Of a stretch of DNA of 64,000 nt, positions 12,670 to 25,089 are shown one piece after another. Under the pieces are notes generated by a model. That model worked only from the letters and a program-made list of their open reading frames with translations. It had not been told where the DNA came from and did not search any database. Source of the DNA: Pollenia angustigena (taxonomy: Eukaryota > Arthropoda > Insecta > Diptera > Polleniidae); the NCBI GenBank assembly GCA_930367215.1, contig OV884058.1:167134478-167198477 (forward strand), read 5' to 3'. How positions within the stretch are numbered: position 1 is the first letter of the stretch; each line of letters begins with the position of its first letter. The translations under genes and the position numbers were made by a program.

Positions 12670-13243
12670 ATCACAAGACGGTACAGCGAGCAGTGCGACG
12701 AGATAAAAGAAAGCACATGGACAGCCTTGCAGAAGGGGCCGAAAATGCAGCAAACTCTGGCGATACGCGAACTGTTTTTGAGATTACGAAAAAACTTGCA
12801 GAGCAAAGAATGCGTACCGAACACCCAGTACGTGACATAAGTGGAAATCTGCTCATCACTGACCAGGAACAACTCCAAAGATGGAAAGAACATTTTTCAA
12901 CGGTATTAAACAACATGATTGATCCTGCAGCTCAACCACCTATTTTCGCAAGTTCTATCACTGCAACAAACCCTAGGATTCGAATCTCGCCCCCAAGCCT
13001 TGCAGAAACCATAGCAGCTATAAAACAGCTTCCAAATGGTAAAGCTGCGGGTACCGATGGTATTCCAGCTGAAATATATAAATGCGATCCAAAACCTATC
13101 GTGGGAAATTGAGTCCTTTCCAGATGAATGGAAGGATGGTATAATAGTCAAGATTGCAAAGAAAGGAGACCTGAAGAACTGCAGTAATTGGCGAGGCATA
13201 TGTGTGTTACCAACCATAGCAAAGATAATTGCAAAAATTAATC
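12670..13243 (+). pseudogene. LINE reverse transcriptase N-terminal segment, inverted
   Basis: The plus frame has AVRRDKRKHMDSLAEGAENA, DISGNLLITDQEQLQRWKEH, PNGKAAGTDGIPAEIYK (RT motif 1 region), then a small deletion with frame change near 13085-13100 and ESFPDEWKDGIIVKI, KKGDLKNCSNWRGICVLP. It is the 5' neighbour of the minus-strand fragment in the same element and lies head to head with it. Confidence 0.8.
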
Positions 13244-14016
13244 CTATATGCATTTGTTTACTTTAAACATCTAAACATATGTATATTTTTATATTTGGAA
13301 ATATGTTGTATTGTTAGTTATTTTGTCGCAATTCCATAGTTAAACTGAAAAAAGTACCAAAAAAAAGAGCAAAATTTGCCGCATTCAATGTCACATACAA
13401 GCCGCCCATCACTGTCTTACAAATGTCACGTAACAACGGCATAAAATTCTATTTTATACAGATTGGTACGTTGCAACTACGGTACATTGCATTTCGGTAA
13501 GCTTTTGTATTGGTTTTCATATAACAAAAAGCGAACAGCTGACTGATACAGTACAGATACGGTACAGCAATGTTCGCCTAACTGAGCCTTTAATCTTAGA
13601 TTGTGATAAAAGATTTGTTTTTACAAATTGGTCATACAATTAGTACGGAATTTGCCATAGTCACGTGTTGCATCTGGCGGTTTGAGTTAGGTGCTACTCC
13701 TCTTACAGGCCAACAACATCTTTCAGAACAATGATTAAAAGTAGGTCAAAAGTTTTGGCCGGTTATTGTTACCGTTGTAAACAATATCTAGCACTTTTTA
13801 TCGTCAAAAATCTAACAATATCTTCAACGTATCTTGATAGATCTACGGTACCATATTAAACCAGTTGATGTACTTACAGCCAACAATACATAGTTGGCAT
13901 ATTGACAACATTGAGTTGTCATTCCGACAACACATTGTTCTCAGTCTTTTAAAGAATAGGCCATTTTAAGCCCAACCAATAAAATATGATTTTTATTTAT
14001 TTTTTTTTTTTAAATA

Positions 14017-14436
14017 ATTAGTATTGTGGTTATTTTGTTGAACTATTTATGGTTTTTAATCCAAATTTTTAATATTTTTAATTAGGCTTAAGTTCATGAA
14101 ATTTAATTTTTATTAAATTATTTTTGTGAAGAAAGGAATTTTACAACATGAAAATTAATTAAAATTGTTATTGATAATCTTTCATTCTTGACGTGGCTCG
14201 GGCTCGAACCCTGGCCGGCAGGTTACCATGACATGTTTCGATCGCAACCACTCGATCTCCTCAGATGGATTTGCCGTCTTACACTCGCAGCCATCGACGA
14301 CTGCTGACGTCACTAGTCAAACATCAATCCTTAAACCAAATTGTATTTTAACATTTGGTAGATCGAAATTTGCTTTCCTGAATGATTATCCACTTTAATT
14401 GATTTTACATGTTTTTTCCTTTACTTCTGTTTTTTT
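14017..14436 (-). repeat. 420-bp inverted arm (right) with tRNA-like B box
   Basis: This is the mirror of 10280-10699, with the B-box-like sequence at 14200-14210 on the minus strand. The two arms enclose 3.3 kb containing a Harbinger-like element and a LINE. I could not find a target duplication outside the arms. Confidence 0.88.
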
Positions 14437-15118
14437 TTTTTAATAACTATAATTTTTAATTTTTTGATTAAAAACAAAAAAAATTCTGGTATTATATGAT
14501 TTTATTTTACCTACGAAAGGAAATTGTAAGACAATTTCTGCAGTTAAACGTGCAAAATTAAAAAAATTAAGCGCTACATGGAAAGAATTGTGAACTTAAT
14601 ATGGCTTGAACCAAGAAAATTTTGCATGATTCTTGTCAAAGCCAAAAATTACTTATTCTAAATACATATACATATGGGTGTGTGGATTGGGTTAAATTTG
14701 AAAAATTTTTATTTTTAGATTTTGGATTTTCTTGTTTTAAAACCCAATAGATTACTTAAGAAAATAAACGCCTTTCCGTGTACCGTCCTCATCTATGATA
14801 TTTATAATTTCTTTTTGTCGTCGTCATCATTATAATTAATGTCCACGACCATGTTTTATTTTCCACAAACTAAATTCTCATTTACAAAATTTTGCTTTTT
14901 TTTATTTGTTAAGCTGCGAATACAAAAGTTGTTACTTTGACAACATCTGTACGCTGTTAATAATGACAACAGGCAGTTATCTATTTGACAATAGGTAGTG
15001 ATAAATTTGACAGCAGTGATATTTCTTACATCTTTGGCTTCAATTTGACATCGTTTTGTTAAAAATTTTAGAGCAAATGTTGTCGAAACATTGACAAAAC
15101 TTTGTTATCGTTGTATTA

Positions 15119-16149
15119 CACAGTGCAACACGAAAAAAATAACCATATACGGACACCACTACGTTATAAAAGACCAAAACAAAAAAAAAAAGACCGGTGT
15201 CTCCCAGTTTTGCCCAAAGTCATGCACTTTTTTTTTTGGGCCCCAAAGATTTGGTTTCGGTGTAATTTGTGCAAAAAAGTGATCATTTTCTCGCTCTCAT
15301 ATCTTGCAAGCCGTTCGGAATTTTGATTTTAGCTCTTGCTATAAACAACAAAAATTGTGAACATATAAAATCAAAAAACTTCATCTTCAAGATAAAAATC
15401 GCAAAAAACTTTAAAAACTCGATTTTTTTTACCTTTTTTCCCCTGTTCTGGTCCATAGGTAGCAAACCGTTGAAATTCAAAGAAAAAATCAGCCATAAAA
15501 ATGTACCTAAGATCTCAGTTAACAACTTTCAAGAACATATAAACTTCCTAGGAATGATTCTTAGCACCGTCAAGGTAGCCGCAAAAGTGAAAAATTTCCC
15601 GATTTTTTTACCTTTTTTCCCCTGTTCAGGTCCATAGCTAGCAAGCCGTTCTCAAAGTTCAAGCAAACAGTAAACTACAAAAATGTACCTTAGATCTCAA
15701 TAAACAACTTTGTTGAGCATATGAACTTCCTAGGAATGATTCTTAACACCGTTTAGGTAGCAGTTATGCGGTAGCCGCATAAGTGAAAAATTTCCCGAAA
15801 ATTTTGTAACTTCTTCTGTTTTTTCTCAAACCGAATTTTGCGGCTACGTTAACGGTGCTGAGAATCATTCCTAGGAAGTTCATATGTTGATTGTTTCCTT
15901 GAATTTTGGACGGTTTGCTACCTATGCACCTGAACAGGTGAAAAAAGGTAAAAAAATCGATTTTTCGGGAAATTTTTCACTTTTGCGGCTACCGTAACGG
16001 TGCAAAGAATCATTCCTAGGAAGTTTATATGTTCTTGAAAGTTGTTAACTGAGATCTCGGGAGACAAGGGTCTTTTTTTTTGGTCTATTATCACGTTGTG
16101 GTGTTTGTATATGGTTATTTTTCCATGACTTAAAAAATTACACACGGTG
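15119..16149. mobile_element. 1.03-kb CACTG-type (CMC/Chapaev3-like) TIR element
   Basis: The left end is CACAGTGCAACACGAAAAAA and the right end reversed is CACCGTGTGTAATTTTTT. TTA flanks both (15116-15118, 16150-16152). Subterminal parts (ataaccatatac, then rgacaccac, then agaccaaaa) are inverted at 15140-15190 and 16062-16120. Internal units of about 183 bp (ccttttttcccctgttc at 15430 and 15611) are direct and also inverted. It is related to 57013-58139. Confidence 0.6.
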
Positions 16150-16152
16150 TTA

Positions 16153-19100
16153 TCAATCGTTGACAATATTGTAACGTCTTTTTTCGGTGTCTGTGTGTTT
16201 GTATTGAATTGAAGTATAACTTTCTTCAACATATTGATTTGCATTAAAATATGTCCGCTACATGAATTTGTTTCAAATTCTTTTAATCCATAAAAAAAAA
16301 TTATTATTTTTAATTACGGATTGAAAAAATAAAAAACAGTTTAAAAATTTTCAAATGTCATTGTTTTAAACGTCATTATCTCCAGAAATCACGCTGACTT
16401 AAAATCAAAAAAGACATGTTAATGGGTTAAACTCAAAAATAAGTGCGTCTTGAATAAAATGATTTTATTTAGTACGTAAATCTAACGTAATCACAGTTTA
16501 ATGTTTATATTTCCAAGAAAAAAAAAAATGATTATTAAATTGATTGTAAATATCCGTTTAATAGACTGTTTGATTTTTTTCAATTATGTTTTTTTAACGA
16601 GCTGTGTACTTATTGATGCATTAAAATCAATAAATAAACTTATATTTGAGGTTCCAATTATTGCGAGCATTGCGAGCTCTATAGATTTATTGAGATTTGC
16701 ATTAAAAGTATTGAAATGTTTGTTATCTTAAATGGGGCATGAGACTTAAAAAAATAGTTTAAGTTTTTAAATTAAAAAAAGTTGTTATATGAAATCATAA
16801 AAAAAAAAAATGTATTTTAAAGTTTAACAGCAACATTTTCACTTGATGTTCCCAATAAAGCAACAATTTTTGTTCGCAACCACACACGTTTTCAATTAAA
16901 AAACGTTTGCAAATTTTACCCACAACAATTTTGCGTAGTATTATTATTATTTTTAAAAACATTTTGTTAAAATTTTCATTCAAACCTAAGTAAAACTATA
17001 ATAAACGTCATTTATTATTTCATAAATAATAAAAGTAGACTCAACTTTTTAAAAATAAACTTTAGTTAAATTTTTTTTCAAAAAATTAAAGGATTCATTT
17101 ATTTTCCTTTAATTTTTTGAACAAAAATTTAACATTGGGAAGAAATAAAATAGAAGAAAAACGAAAATGTTGCTGCCATTGTGATCGAAGCTTAAAATTT
17201 AAGATTTCTAAATTTTTTTTGGGTAAATTACCAAAGATATTGATTTCCAACACGTTATGAAATAATGTTGAAAAACTTTTAATTTTAGTTTCCACAAGTA
17301 CTTTTCCCCACACAAACGCTAATAGTTTGTTTGTTTAGTAAATCATTAAAAAAATAACGTTTCCCTGTTTGCCATCTTTCGAACACAAAAATAGTACTGT
17401 TTTTATCCATATCAATAAAAAGATAAGAATTCCGTTCGGTTTAAAAAAAACCACAAAGTTTATTGTGTTCGGTTCAGCTCATTAATGGTTGTTCATTTCT
17501 TTTGCGGTTAGCGCACTTTGGCTGGTAAAAAAACCAAACATTTTTTACAAAAACAAAATACACATACAAAAAAAAAAACAAAAAGCCAGCAAAATAATTT
17601 AACACAAACGAAATATGTACACAATACACACTCAAGCTGTTCGTGATGCGGTCGTTGCTTAAATTTGTTGTTTGTTCATTTCTTTATCAATATAAAAAAA
17701 ACATTATAGAACATTTAAACATAATGTTTATCTAAAGTATCACTACAATTGTTCTGTTTTTTAAACGAAGACAGAACTATAGATAATGTTCAGCTGTTTC
17801 TTAAACATAGTTACGAACGGTATTAAGGGTTGTGTTCGTCTACACACTAAAAAAAAATCGTTCCTGGGTGTATGAGCCGAACGCTTAAAAATGTTCTGTT
17901 TATTTCTGAACATTTTAAAGACTACTTTTACTTTATTTTTTTGAAAAATGATCTTGTCTGATCTGATACAGACTGGTCAACGATGTTGACCGCCATTGAC
18001 TTTTCAACGACAAACATCTGATTTGCATCCCACTTAAAAATTTTACCACAATAAGTCGATAATGCAAGCGACCGATAACGTAATAGTTTTCCTACAAATT
18101 CGCGCCCCATCATAACCCAATTAGTTGGCCTGCGCGAAACGCCTGCTGATTTTTTGCAGAGTTGTGTTTTTTTCGTGCATTTGTTTTTGAAATCTTTAAC
18201 ATGTTTTCCAAAAAAAAAAAAAAAAAAAAACGCGTGTTGTTTTTTCTATTGTTGTAGTTTTGCGCAGACCTACTAATTAGACCATACGCCCCACTATAAC
18301 CTATTTTGTGACCCCATTTGTCAAAATCAGTCACTTGTGTTGCGTTTGTAGGCAGAGGCGCTTTGTTGCAATATTAAATGAAATAATTTAAAAATATTTA
18401 TTTAAAAAAAAAAAAAAAAATCTTTTTCTCAAAATTCTATTGTTAAAAACAAATGTTTTTATTTACTTCTTTGTTTGCATTTGTAGCTAAGTAGCAATTT
18501 ACACTACACTAATGTTCATGCCGGACAAAAAAAGTTTGTTGGAGAGAGAGGCAAAAAGTAAAGTGGGTCACGCATACTGCGTCGCCTCCTTACCAACAAA
18601 CTTTTTCTCTCCGGCAAGAAATGCTGATAGCAAATAATATATCACAGAGCTGTATTTTTGTGGCTTAATTTCGAAGTAGCGTTTAATTTGGGGAAAAGTT
18701 GATTTAGCAATATAGTTATTTGACAGATGAATTTCGTTACACGCCGTCCAGACTGTCCATTGTTATGTGTGCTTAAGAATAAAACGTTGGCAGGATTAGT
18801 GACGCACAATTGTTTATGTTCTTTACAGTGATCATCAAGACGGCGTTTGATTATATGACAATACTGCAGTGAAGGTAGACATCCTTCAGCAAACAAAAAG
18901 TGTAACAACGCTGTTTTAACAAGAACAAAACATCGACAGCAGCAGTCTTCACTATCCAAATTCATAATCTAGACGGTCTATTAGAAACGTAAAACATAAC
19001 GACCGACAGGTCGATAGTTACTAGGCCGCCTATGAGAACGAAAATGTGTGTCTAGTTGTCATTCACTTCAGTTGTCGCTCGACGTCGTGGGCCAGGCTGT

Positions 19101-20965
19101 TAATTTTCAAAACTTACAGACTTTCCCCCGTATTTATAAATGATTTTTAAATTTAACAAACGTATATTAAGTAAATTTTTCCTAGAAAATTTATTTCGTA
19201 AGCCTTCATTAAATAAAAAATATTTTTATGAATACGGCAGCTTATTTACATTTAATAAGATCAGATTTAATTTTGTACCCAATTGCACACAAATGTACAT
19301 ATTTAAATTAAACGTAAAGAAATAACAATATCCAACCAGACAGTTTAACTTAAAAAAGCTTAAGAATTCGTAAATGTTTTAAATTTCAATAAATTTATTA
19401 TTGCGATGAATAATGAGTAATTGAAGTACATTGAATGAAGCACAGTGTTTCGAAAGTTTTTAGCTAATGTAAGCGGCCATGTTCTCAAAAGAGAAATCGA
19501 ACAAATTTTGAAAATGGCCCTGTCTTAAAAGATTAAACTTTAAGTACCAATTATCTCTGCCAGAACTGCACTAAAAACCTGGAAAACCTACAGTAATTTT
19601 TAAATAGTTGAACTATCTCGGTCGACTTAAATGTCACTCCATTTTGATTTCTGGAACATGGCCATATATTTATTTAATTGTTTGACAGTGTCATCTTATG
19701 TACGAGCTTCTTGGTAAATAATATACAATTTTACCCATATCGTCGCCTTAAAATGCGAAAACCTGCTAACTCTATTTCCGAAAAATTTACAGGACAGGCA
19801 AAAAAGTTTTTATATATCATATGTAAAGCTTGAAAGAAAAACCAAAAATATAGTTGGTTTAACACACTTCAAGACTCAAATTGAAAAAAAACTCCATGCT
19901 GGTCGACGAGGCGTATCTTTCTCTATTACACGACATCAAAATCCCAATTTACTTAAAAAGTGGATTTAGCAGATTTGCATATGAAACCGACGATATTCTA
20001 AATTAAATAAATGTGTCAAAAATAATATTGCGATGCTGTGTCCCCATGTTGGGGTTTTAAATGATAAAATAAGTCGTACGTATTTTGACAAAAATGCTTC
20101 ACTGGTCTAATTTTTGTTTGAAAATGTTCAATAATTGTATTAGGACAGGGTTGTATTTTCCTCAAAATTCGTACAACTTGTGTGATCGTGTAAACTACCA
20201 TTTAGACATATTCTTTCTTTAGCTTTACCCTACGTTTAGACACGCAATTTGTATTTATAAACATAAGCAATAACTTCGGCAGAATGACGTCACCTTTTAG
20301 AAAAACCAGCTTCTGAAAAAACTTATATCAGTAACAAAAACATACAAAATCTTTCCTTAATCCCAAAAAAAAAAAAAAAAAAATTACAACATGTCCTTCA
20401 AAACGATTTTTCTATCGGCAATATTTTCCAATTACATTGAAATCATATTTCTTCTATTTTACAAAACTAAATTTGTTTTTTATTTGTTTAATGCACCTTC
20501 GTTTTACTGTACTGGTGTCGTTATTAAATTCAAATATTTATTTCATACAATTCGTACAATTTGTTCGCTTTTGAATTTGGCCTCTGGTATTTTCTTATTT
20601 ATGCATGTGTAAACATTTTCCAAAATTTCCATTAGTATTTTATTTGAATGTGTTTATGTGTGTGTGTGTGTAACGTATAAGTTTTGTATTTGTTCCCGTT
20701 TTTTTTTGGTGATGTGAACTCATTGAAATTCAATCATCCATAATAGTACATTGATTGTTTTTCAAAAATAAATTTAGAAAAAATTGTGATATTTGCATCA
20801 AGTAAATGAATTCTAACGAGTAAAAGGAGAACAATGAATTATTTTAAACCTGATGAAAACATTCATCATATAACATTTTTATTTGGGAGGTGTTTCATAA
20901 AAATTAATCTAACAAAAAATCACTTTTCACCTTTGAAAACCGTGCAAGAAATTAAAATGAATTAA
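16153..20965. other. intergenic, no gene seen
   Basis: AT-rich with many poly-A/T runs (18210-18230, 18403-18420, 20366-20384). Weak inverted pairs exist, such as gccggacaaaaaaagtttgt against acaaactttttctctccggc at 18520-18615, which may be a small MITE. No conserved frame. The frame at 18642-18965 (minus, 107 codons) has no recognisable motif. Confidence 0.4.
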
Positions 20966-21987
20966 AAACAAGTAAGAGTGCTATATTCGGCTGTGCCGAA
21001 TCTTTGATACCCTCCACCGACAGTTCGAATGTTTAAGGAGTAATATCTGTATGATGTTATTATTATCTTAAACTGTGACGATTTGTTATTAATTATGGTT
21101 TTAGGCGACTAAACTGTTTTCCGGTAGTAGGGTTTATATGGGGCCTAGGGTAAGTTATGGACCGATCATCACGAAATTTCACAGTGTCATTTCTAGTCCT
21201 TTAAAACGATGTCGTACCAATTTCTGTTATGATAGCATTATTAATTATGGTTTTAGGTGTACTAAACTGTTTTCCGGTAGTAGGGTTAATATGGGGCCTG
21301 GGGTAAATTATAGACCGATCTTCACGAAATTTACAGTGTCATTTCTAGTCCTATAAAACTGTAACGAGCCAAAATTTGTTATGATTGCATTATTTTTTAC
21401 GGTTTTAGGCGTACTAAACTGTTTTCCGGTAGTAGGGTTTATATGAGGACTAAGATAAATTATGGACCGATCGTCACAAAATTTCACAGTGTTATTTCTA
21501 GTCCTAAAAAAACGTACCAAATTTTGTTACGCTAGCGTAATTTTTAAGGGTTTTAGGCGTACTAAACTGTTTTCCGGGAGTAGTGTTTATATGGGGCTTA
21601 GGGTAAATTATGGACGGATCTTCACGAAATTTAACAGCGTGATTTCCAGTCAAATAAAACAAATGTTTGCAAAATCTTATCTGATTCCGTGCCTTGCTCC
21701 AGCATTTATGTTATTTTTTGTAACAAAATTATCAATTTTCTTAGGTGGTGGTTCCACATTTTGATTCATAGCTCTGGTCCTACTGAACCGATTTTGCTGG
21801 ATTTCTTTTGAGTTGTTCGAAAGTGAGCGTGTTTTCAACAGACGGACATGGCTAAATCGACTTAGAATTACTCAAGGACCCAGAATATATATACTTTATG
21901 GGGTCTGAGATGAATAATAAAAAACTTTCACACGGAATGACAAACTTTATATACCCTCTTCACAACTAATTGTGGTGGAGGGTATAA
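20966..21987 (-). mobile_element. DINE-1/INE-1-like element, copy B (complete)
   Basis: This copy has both ends. The left end has the small hairpin ATTCGGCTGTGCCGAAT followed by a GATACCCTCCACCGACAG block. The right end has the hairpin AACTAATTGTGGTGGAGGGT. In between lie about four tandem units of roughly 150 bp and the conserved core around 21.80-21.93 kb. It is the best reference copy in the window. Confidence 0.82.
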
Positions 21988-22280
21988 CAAGGAAGAGTGC
22001 TATAAACGGTTATGACGAATCTTGTACCCCCTTCACTTTGGTGCGATAAGAACATAAAGTTATATAAATACCGTTCTTTAGATATAGATCTGTATTAAGC
22101 CACACCCACTTATTCAACACCGTCCACATTTTGTCGGATGTTGTATATTGATAACCTACAATTCGAGTCGGAAAAAAGCCAACCAATTGTAGGGGAATGT
22201 CAGAAAAGATAAACTCACTGTTTATTGTTGGTGTTTTGTTGAAGCTTTGATATTGGTACAAGTAAGACTTATTCGCTTTA

Positions 22281-22396
22281 CGGCCATTTTCACCAAGTTC
22301 GGTTAAAACTAACTTTCAATTAAAGTTCCGGCTACCAATATGTTTTGACAGCTATAACCGATAGTTAATTATAAATGAACTTGGTGAAAATGGCCG
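22281..22396. mobile_element. 116-bp Harbinger-like MITE (same family as 44641 and 54806)
   Basis: Near-perfect TIRs CGGCCATTTTCACCAAGTTC and its complement are flanked by TTA target duplications (22278-22280, 22397-22399). Internally it carries an AACTTTCAATTAAAGTTCCG motif. A 3-bp TTA duplication fits PIF/Harbinger. Confidence 0.8.
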
Positions 22397-22427
22397 TTAG
22401 GGTTTTATTTGTATAATATTTTTGGCT

Positions 22428-22960
22428 TTTCTAAAATCTTTGGAAAAAGGTTTCCTGATGAGCTGGCCTAAGTAACCAGTGAAATCCTCAAAAATAAATC
22501 TCAGTGTATTTATCAAATATGAAAAATTGGGAACTTAGCACGTCATACAGAAATCTTATTAATAACCAAGATGATTGTACCAAATTTGGAAACTTTGGCA
22601 CTTGCCGCTCTCCAGATATGCAGAAATCTACAATGTATTTGTACGGTAGATGCCACGCCCACTTCTCTAATCTCGCCCATTTTTTTTTAAAGAGGTTGTA
22701 TGTTGATAACTAAGCTATATGAAAAAATTTGGAAAATTTTTCTCTTATCTTTCGTTAGATGTATTTGTAAATTTTGTCCACTTATCTCCTCCCGCCCACA
22801 TTTTTTCGGATGTTGTCTTTTGATAACCAAGATGCTAATTTGGAAACTTTGGCTCTTGCTATCCTACTGGTAACATAAAAAATAGACAACAACGATAACA
22901 AGGGATTTTTGGGTAAAACTAGAGGGAGTAAAGGTGTTTTCTCATATCTCAGCCATTTGT
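22428..22960 (+). repeat. dispersed repeat, copy 2, with degenerate ~120-bp internal units
   Basis: The first 130 bp match 1160-1320 inverted. Downstream the block 'ataaccaagatg...aaatttggaaactttggc' occurs near 22560 and again near 22830, and 'cggatgttgt' at 22133 and 22806, suggesting diverged tandem units. No coding potential. Confidence 0.5.
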
Positions 22961-23196
22961 GCACAGATCAGGCTGATTTGAAAAGCAAACAGTTTCGGAC
23001 TATATGCGACATAAATATATAACTACTGAGTCGCCCTCATATCTGGGGTCTTCGGAAAACCAATTTCAACGGACACACAGACATCGTTAAATCAACTTTG
23101 CCACTCATAAGGTCTCAGAAAACATATATGTATGTATATGCACCTTTAAGGGTCTAAGCTCAATATTAAAAAATTAGAAACGGAATTGCCTTTTAA

Positions 23197-23709
23197 TAAG
23201 ATTAGATTGCTACATTCGGCTGTGCCAAATCTTTGATACCCTTAAACGATATCTAGAATATTTCAGAAGTAGGCTGCTTATAGGATCTGTAAGCCCACCA
23301 AATTTCACTACAATTGCATTATTTGTGTCAGTTTAAGGTGAACTAAAGAGTTTTCCGAGAGTTTGCTTTATATGGGGCCTATGGTAAGTTTTGGATCGAT
23401 GTGCATTGCGCAACCAATTAATTTTAGTTGATCTAACAGAAATATTTATTTTTAAAATGTTTGGTCCGCATTTGAATTCATAACTCTTTTCCTACTTAAC
23501 CGATTTTGCTGGATTTTAATAACAGACTGTTTAGAAGAACTAGAACTAATTTGTCCTTTTATTTTGAGTCTCTCGAAAGAGAGCGCTAAGAATTACTAAA
23601 GGACCCAGAATATTTATACTTTGTGGGGTCTAAGATGAATATTAAAAAGTTTCATACAGAATGACAAACTAAGTACACCCTTTTCACAACTAGTTGCGGT
23701 TGGTATACA
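23197..23709 (-). mobile_element. DINE-1-like element, copy C (short, diverged)
   Basis: It starts with a variant of the TTCGGCTGTGCCAAATCTTT hairpin end and finishes with acaactagttgcggttggta. Only about one of the internal tandem units is left. It is more diverged than copy B. Confidence 0.7.
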
Positions 23710-25089
23710 AATATACAAATAAAGGTTTCTTGCTTCACTGAGTGGATACAAACTATTCGAACGGAATAAAATTTAGAATTAGAAAGAAACGTTATTTATT
23801 ATTGTTAAGATTTTTGAGAACAAATTTCAACTTATTCAACATGCAGTAAAATTCAAGTTTTAAAGCAGAAAAGAGCGGGATGCGTTTAAATGAGCTTAAA
23901 TGTTAGTGAAGGATGGTACATAAGCAGCAGCCGTACCTTAACAAGAGGGGAAAGCGTTTTCTAGCAGGCGTCAACGCTTTTATCATCTTATTATGTTGTG
24001 TTTGGATTTTATTTGACCAAATTTTTTTTGAACCCTGACTGGGAAATTCCGGCCAAAAATGATTTTTTTTTTTATTTAAATAAAATTTTGATGACAGATT
24101 ATAGCGAACATACAACTCATTTCTTATTTTGGCTCTTAGATAACTATTTCACTGTAAATAGTGGAGCAAAGTAGGTAATTTTTTTCTTATAAATTCAAGA
24201 TTTTTAAAGTTGATTTTTGTGCTTTGAAATAAAAGTAAGCTATGATTTTTACTTTTAAGAATTCTTTGAAAATAAGCACGTTAAGTTTAAACCGTATTAG
24301 TAATTAATCATTCCATGTGATAATTTTGATTTTGTGCGCGTTTTTTTTTTTGGATAAGTGAAGTGGTTGTGAGTTACTTTAAAAACAAATAAAACCTAAA
24401 GTACGCCAAATTTAAAGAGACCATAACAAAAAAGGTCGGGATAGGGGAGGTTAAGTGATAATTAGATCTGGTACTGTTAAGTATCAAAAGTAAGTAATAT
24501 ACATTTCAGCTGCCACCACCTGCCACACTAGTAACCAGATCATTTTTAGTAATTTCATATATTTTTATAAGATTAGCGTGACTGACTGGGTGATCATCGC
24601 CCAGCCCAAATAACTTAAGCCAGACACTTGAAATTTTGTATGTAGACTCCCCTCCCAATGTGTCAATAAAAGAAGTAGAGACTTTTGGAAATTAAATTCA
24701 TAAAGGGTTAGAAATGGCTAAAAACGGGTAAAATCAGCAACATTATATCTAGTGATCTAACAGAGGTAGACGTAAAATTCAAAAAATACCATTATTGAAT
24801 TATCATGTGTTGGGTACCTTTTTGAAATTTGCACATTTTGGGTATAAAAAGGGCAACAATAAAATTTTGGTACTTTTTTGGTAAACAATTTATCTTCTTA
24901 AAGTAATAAAGATAAAAATAAAGTTAAATAGTGTTCTCTTCTCTTAAAAAGCTCTTATACAAATTTTGGTACCTTTTGGAAATTCGAATATATAAATATC
25001 GTTGGTACTTTTTCTGTTAAGCTATTTTTATTTTTATACTGAATATATGCCCAATATTTGAATGCCAAATTTCAGTTATTTACTGAAAG
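23710..25089. other. intergenic, nothing recognised
   Basis: The 24570-24900 stretch resembles the middle of the TIR element at 9290-10167 (cttgaaattttgtatg, ttggtacctttttgaaattt), so it is probably a decayed copy of that family. Confidence 0.4.

Larger units (their letters stand above)
12053..13244 (-). mobile_element. 5'-inverted (twin-primed) LINE insertion
   Basis: In the element's sense direction (minus), an inverted RT-proximal segment (13244 to about 12670) is joined to a sense C-terminal segment (about 12665 to 12053). An 11-bp direct repeat, TATATGCATTT, flanks it at 12042-12052 and 13245-13255. This is the structure expected from twin priming during target-primed reverse transcription. 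Confidence 0.75.
11031..13589. mobile_element. Harbinger-like TIR element, itself split by a LINE
   Basis: The TIRs are AGGTTCAGTTAGGCAAACGT (left) and AGGCTCAGTTAGGCGAACAT (right, reversed), flanked by TTA at 11028-11030 and 13590-13592. Minus the LINE at 12042-13244 it is about 1.36 kb. No Harbinger nuclease or MADF/Myb-like ORF was recognised; ATGGAAAATAGTCAG followed by GTAAG at 11735 looks like a first exon and donor but has no partner. Confidence 0.75.

Noticed and set aside
12612..13253. Minus-strand frames of 81-115 codons
   Set aside because: They are antisense to the plus-strand LINE RT segment.
15102..15637. Frames of 74 and 122 codons
   Set aside because: They sit in the CACTG-type element and follow its direct and inverted 183-bp units; no family resemblance.
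18642..18965. 107-codon minus-strand frame as a gene
   Set aside because: No recognisable domain, signal or splice context; composition is not distinct from flanking non-coding sequence.
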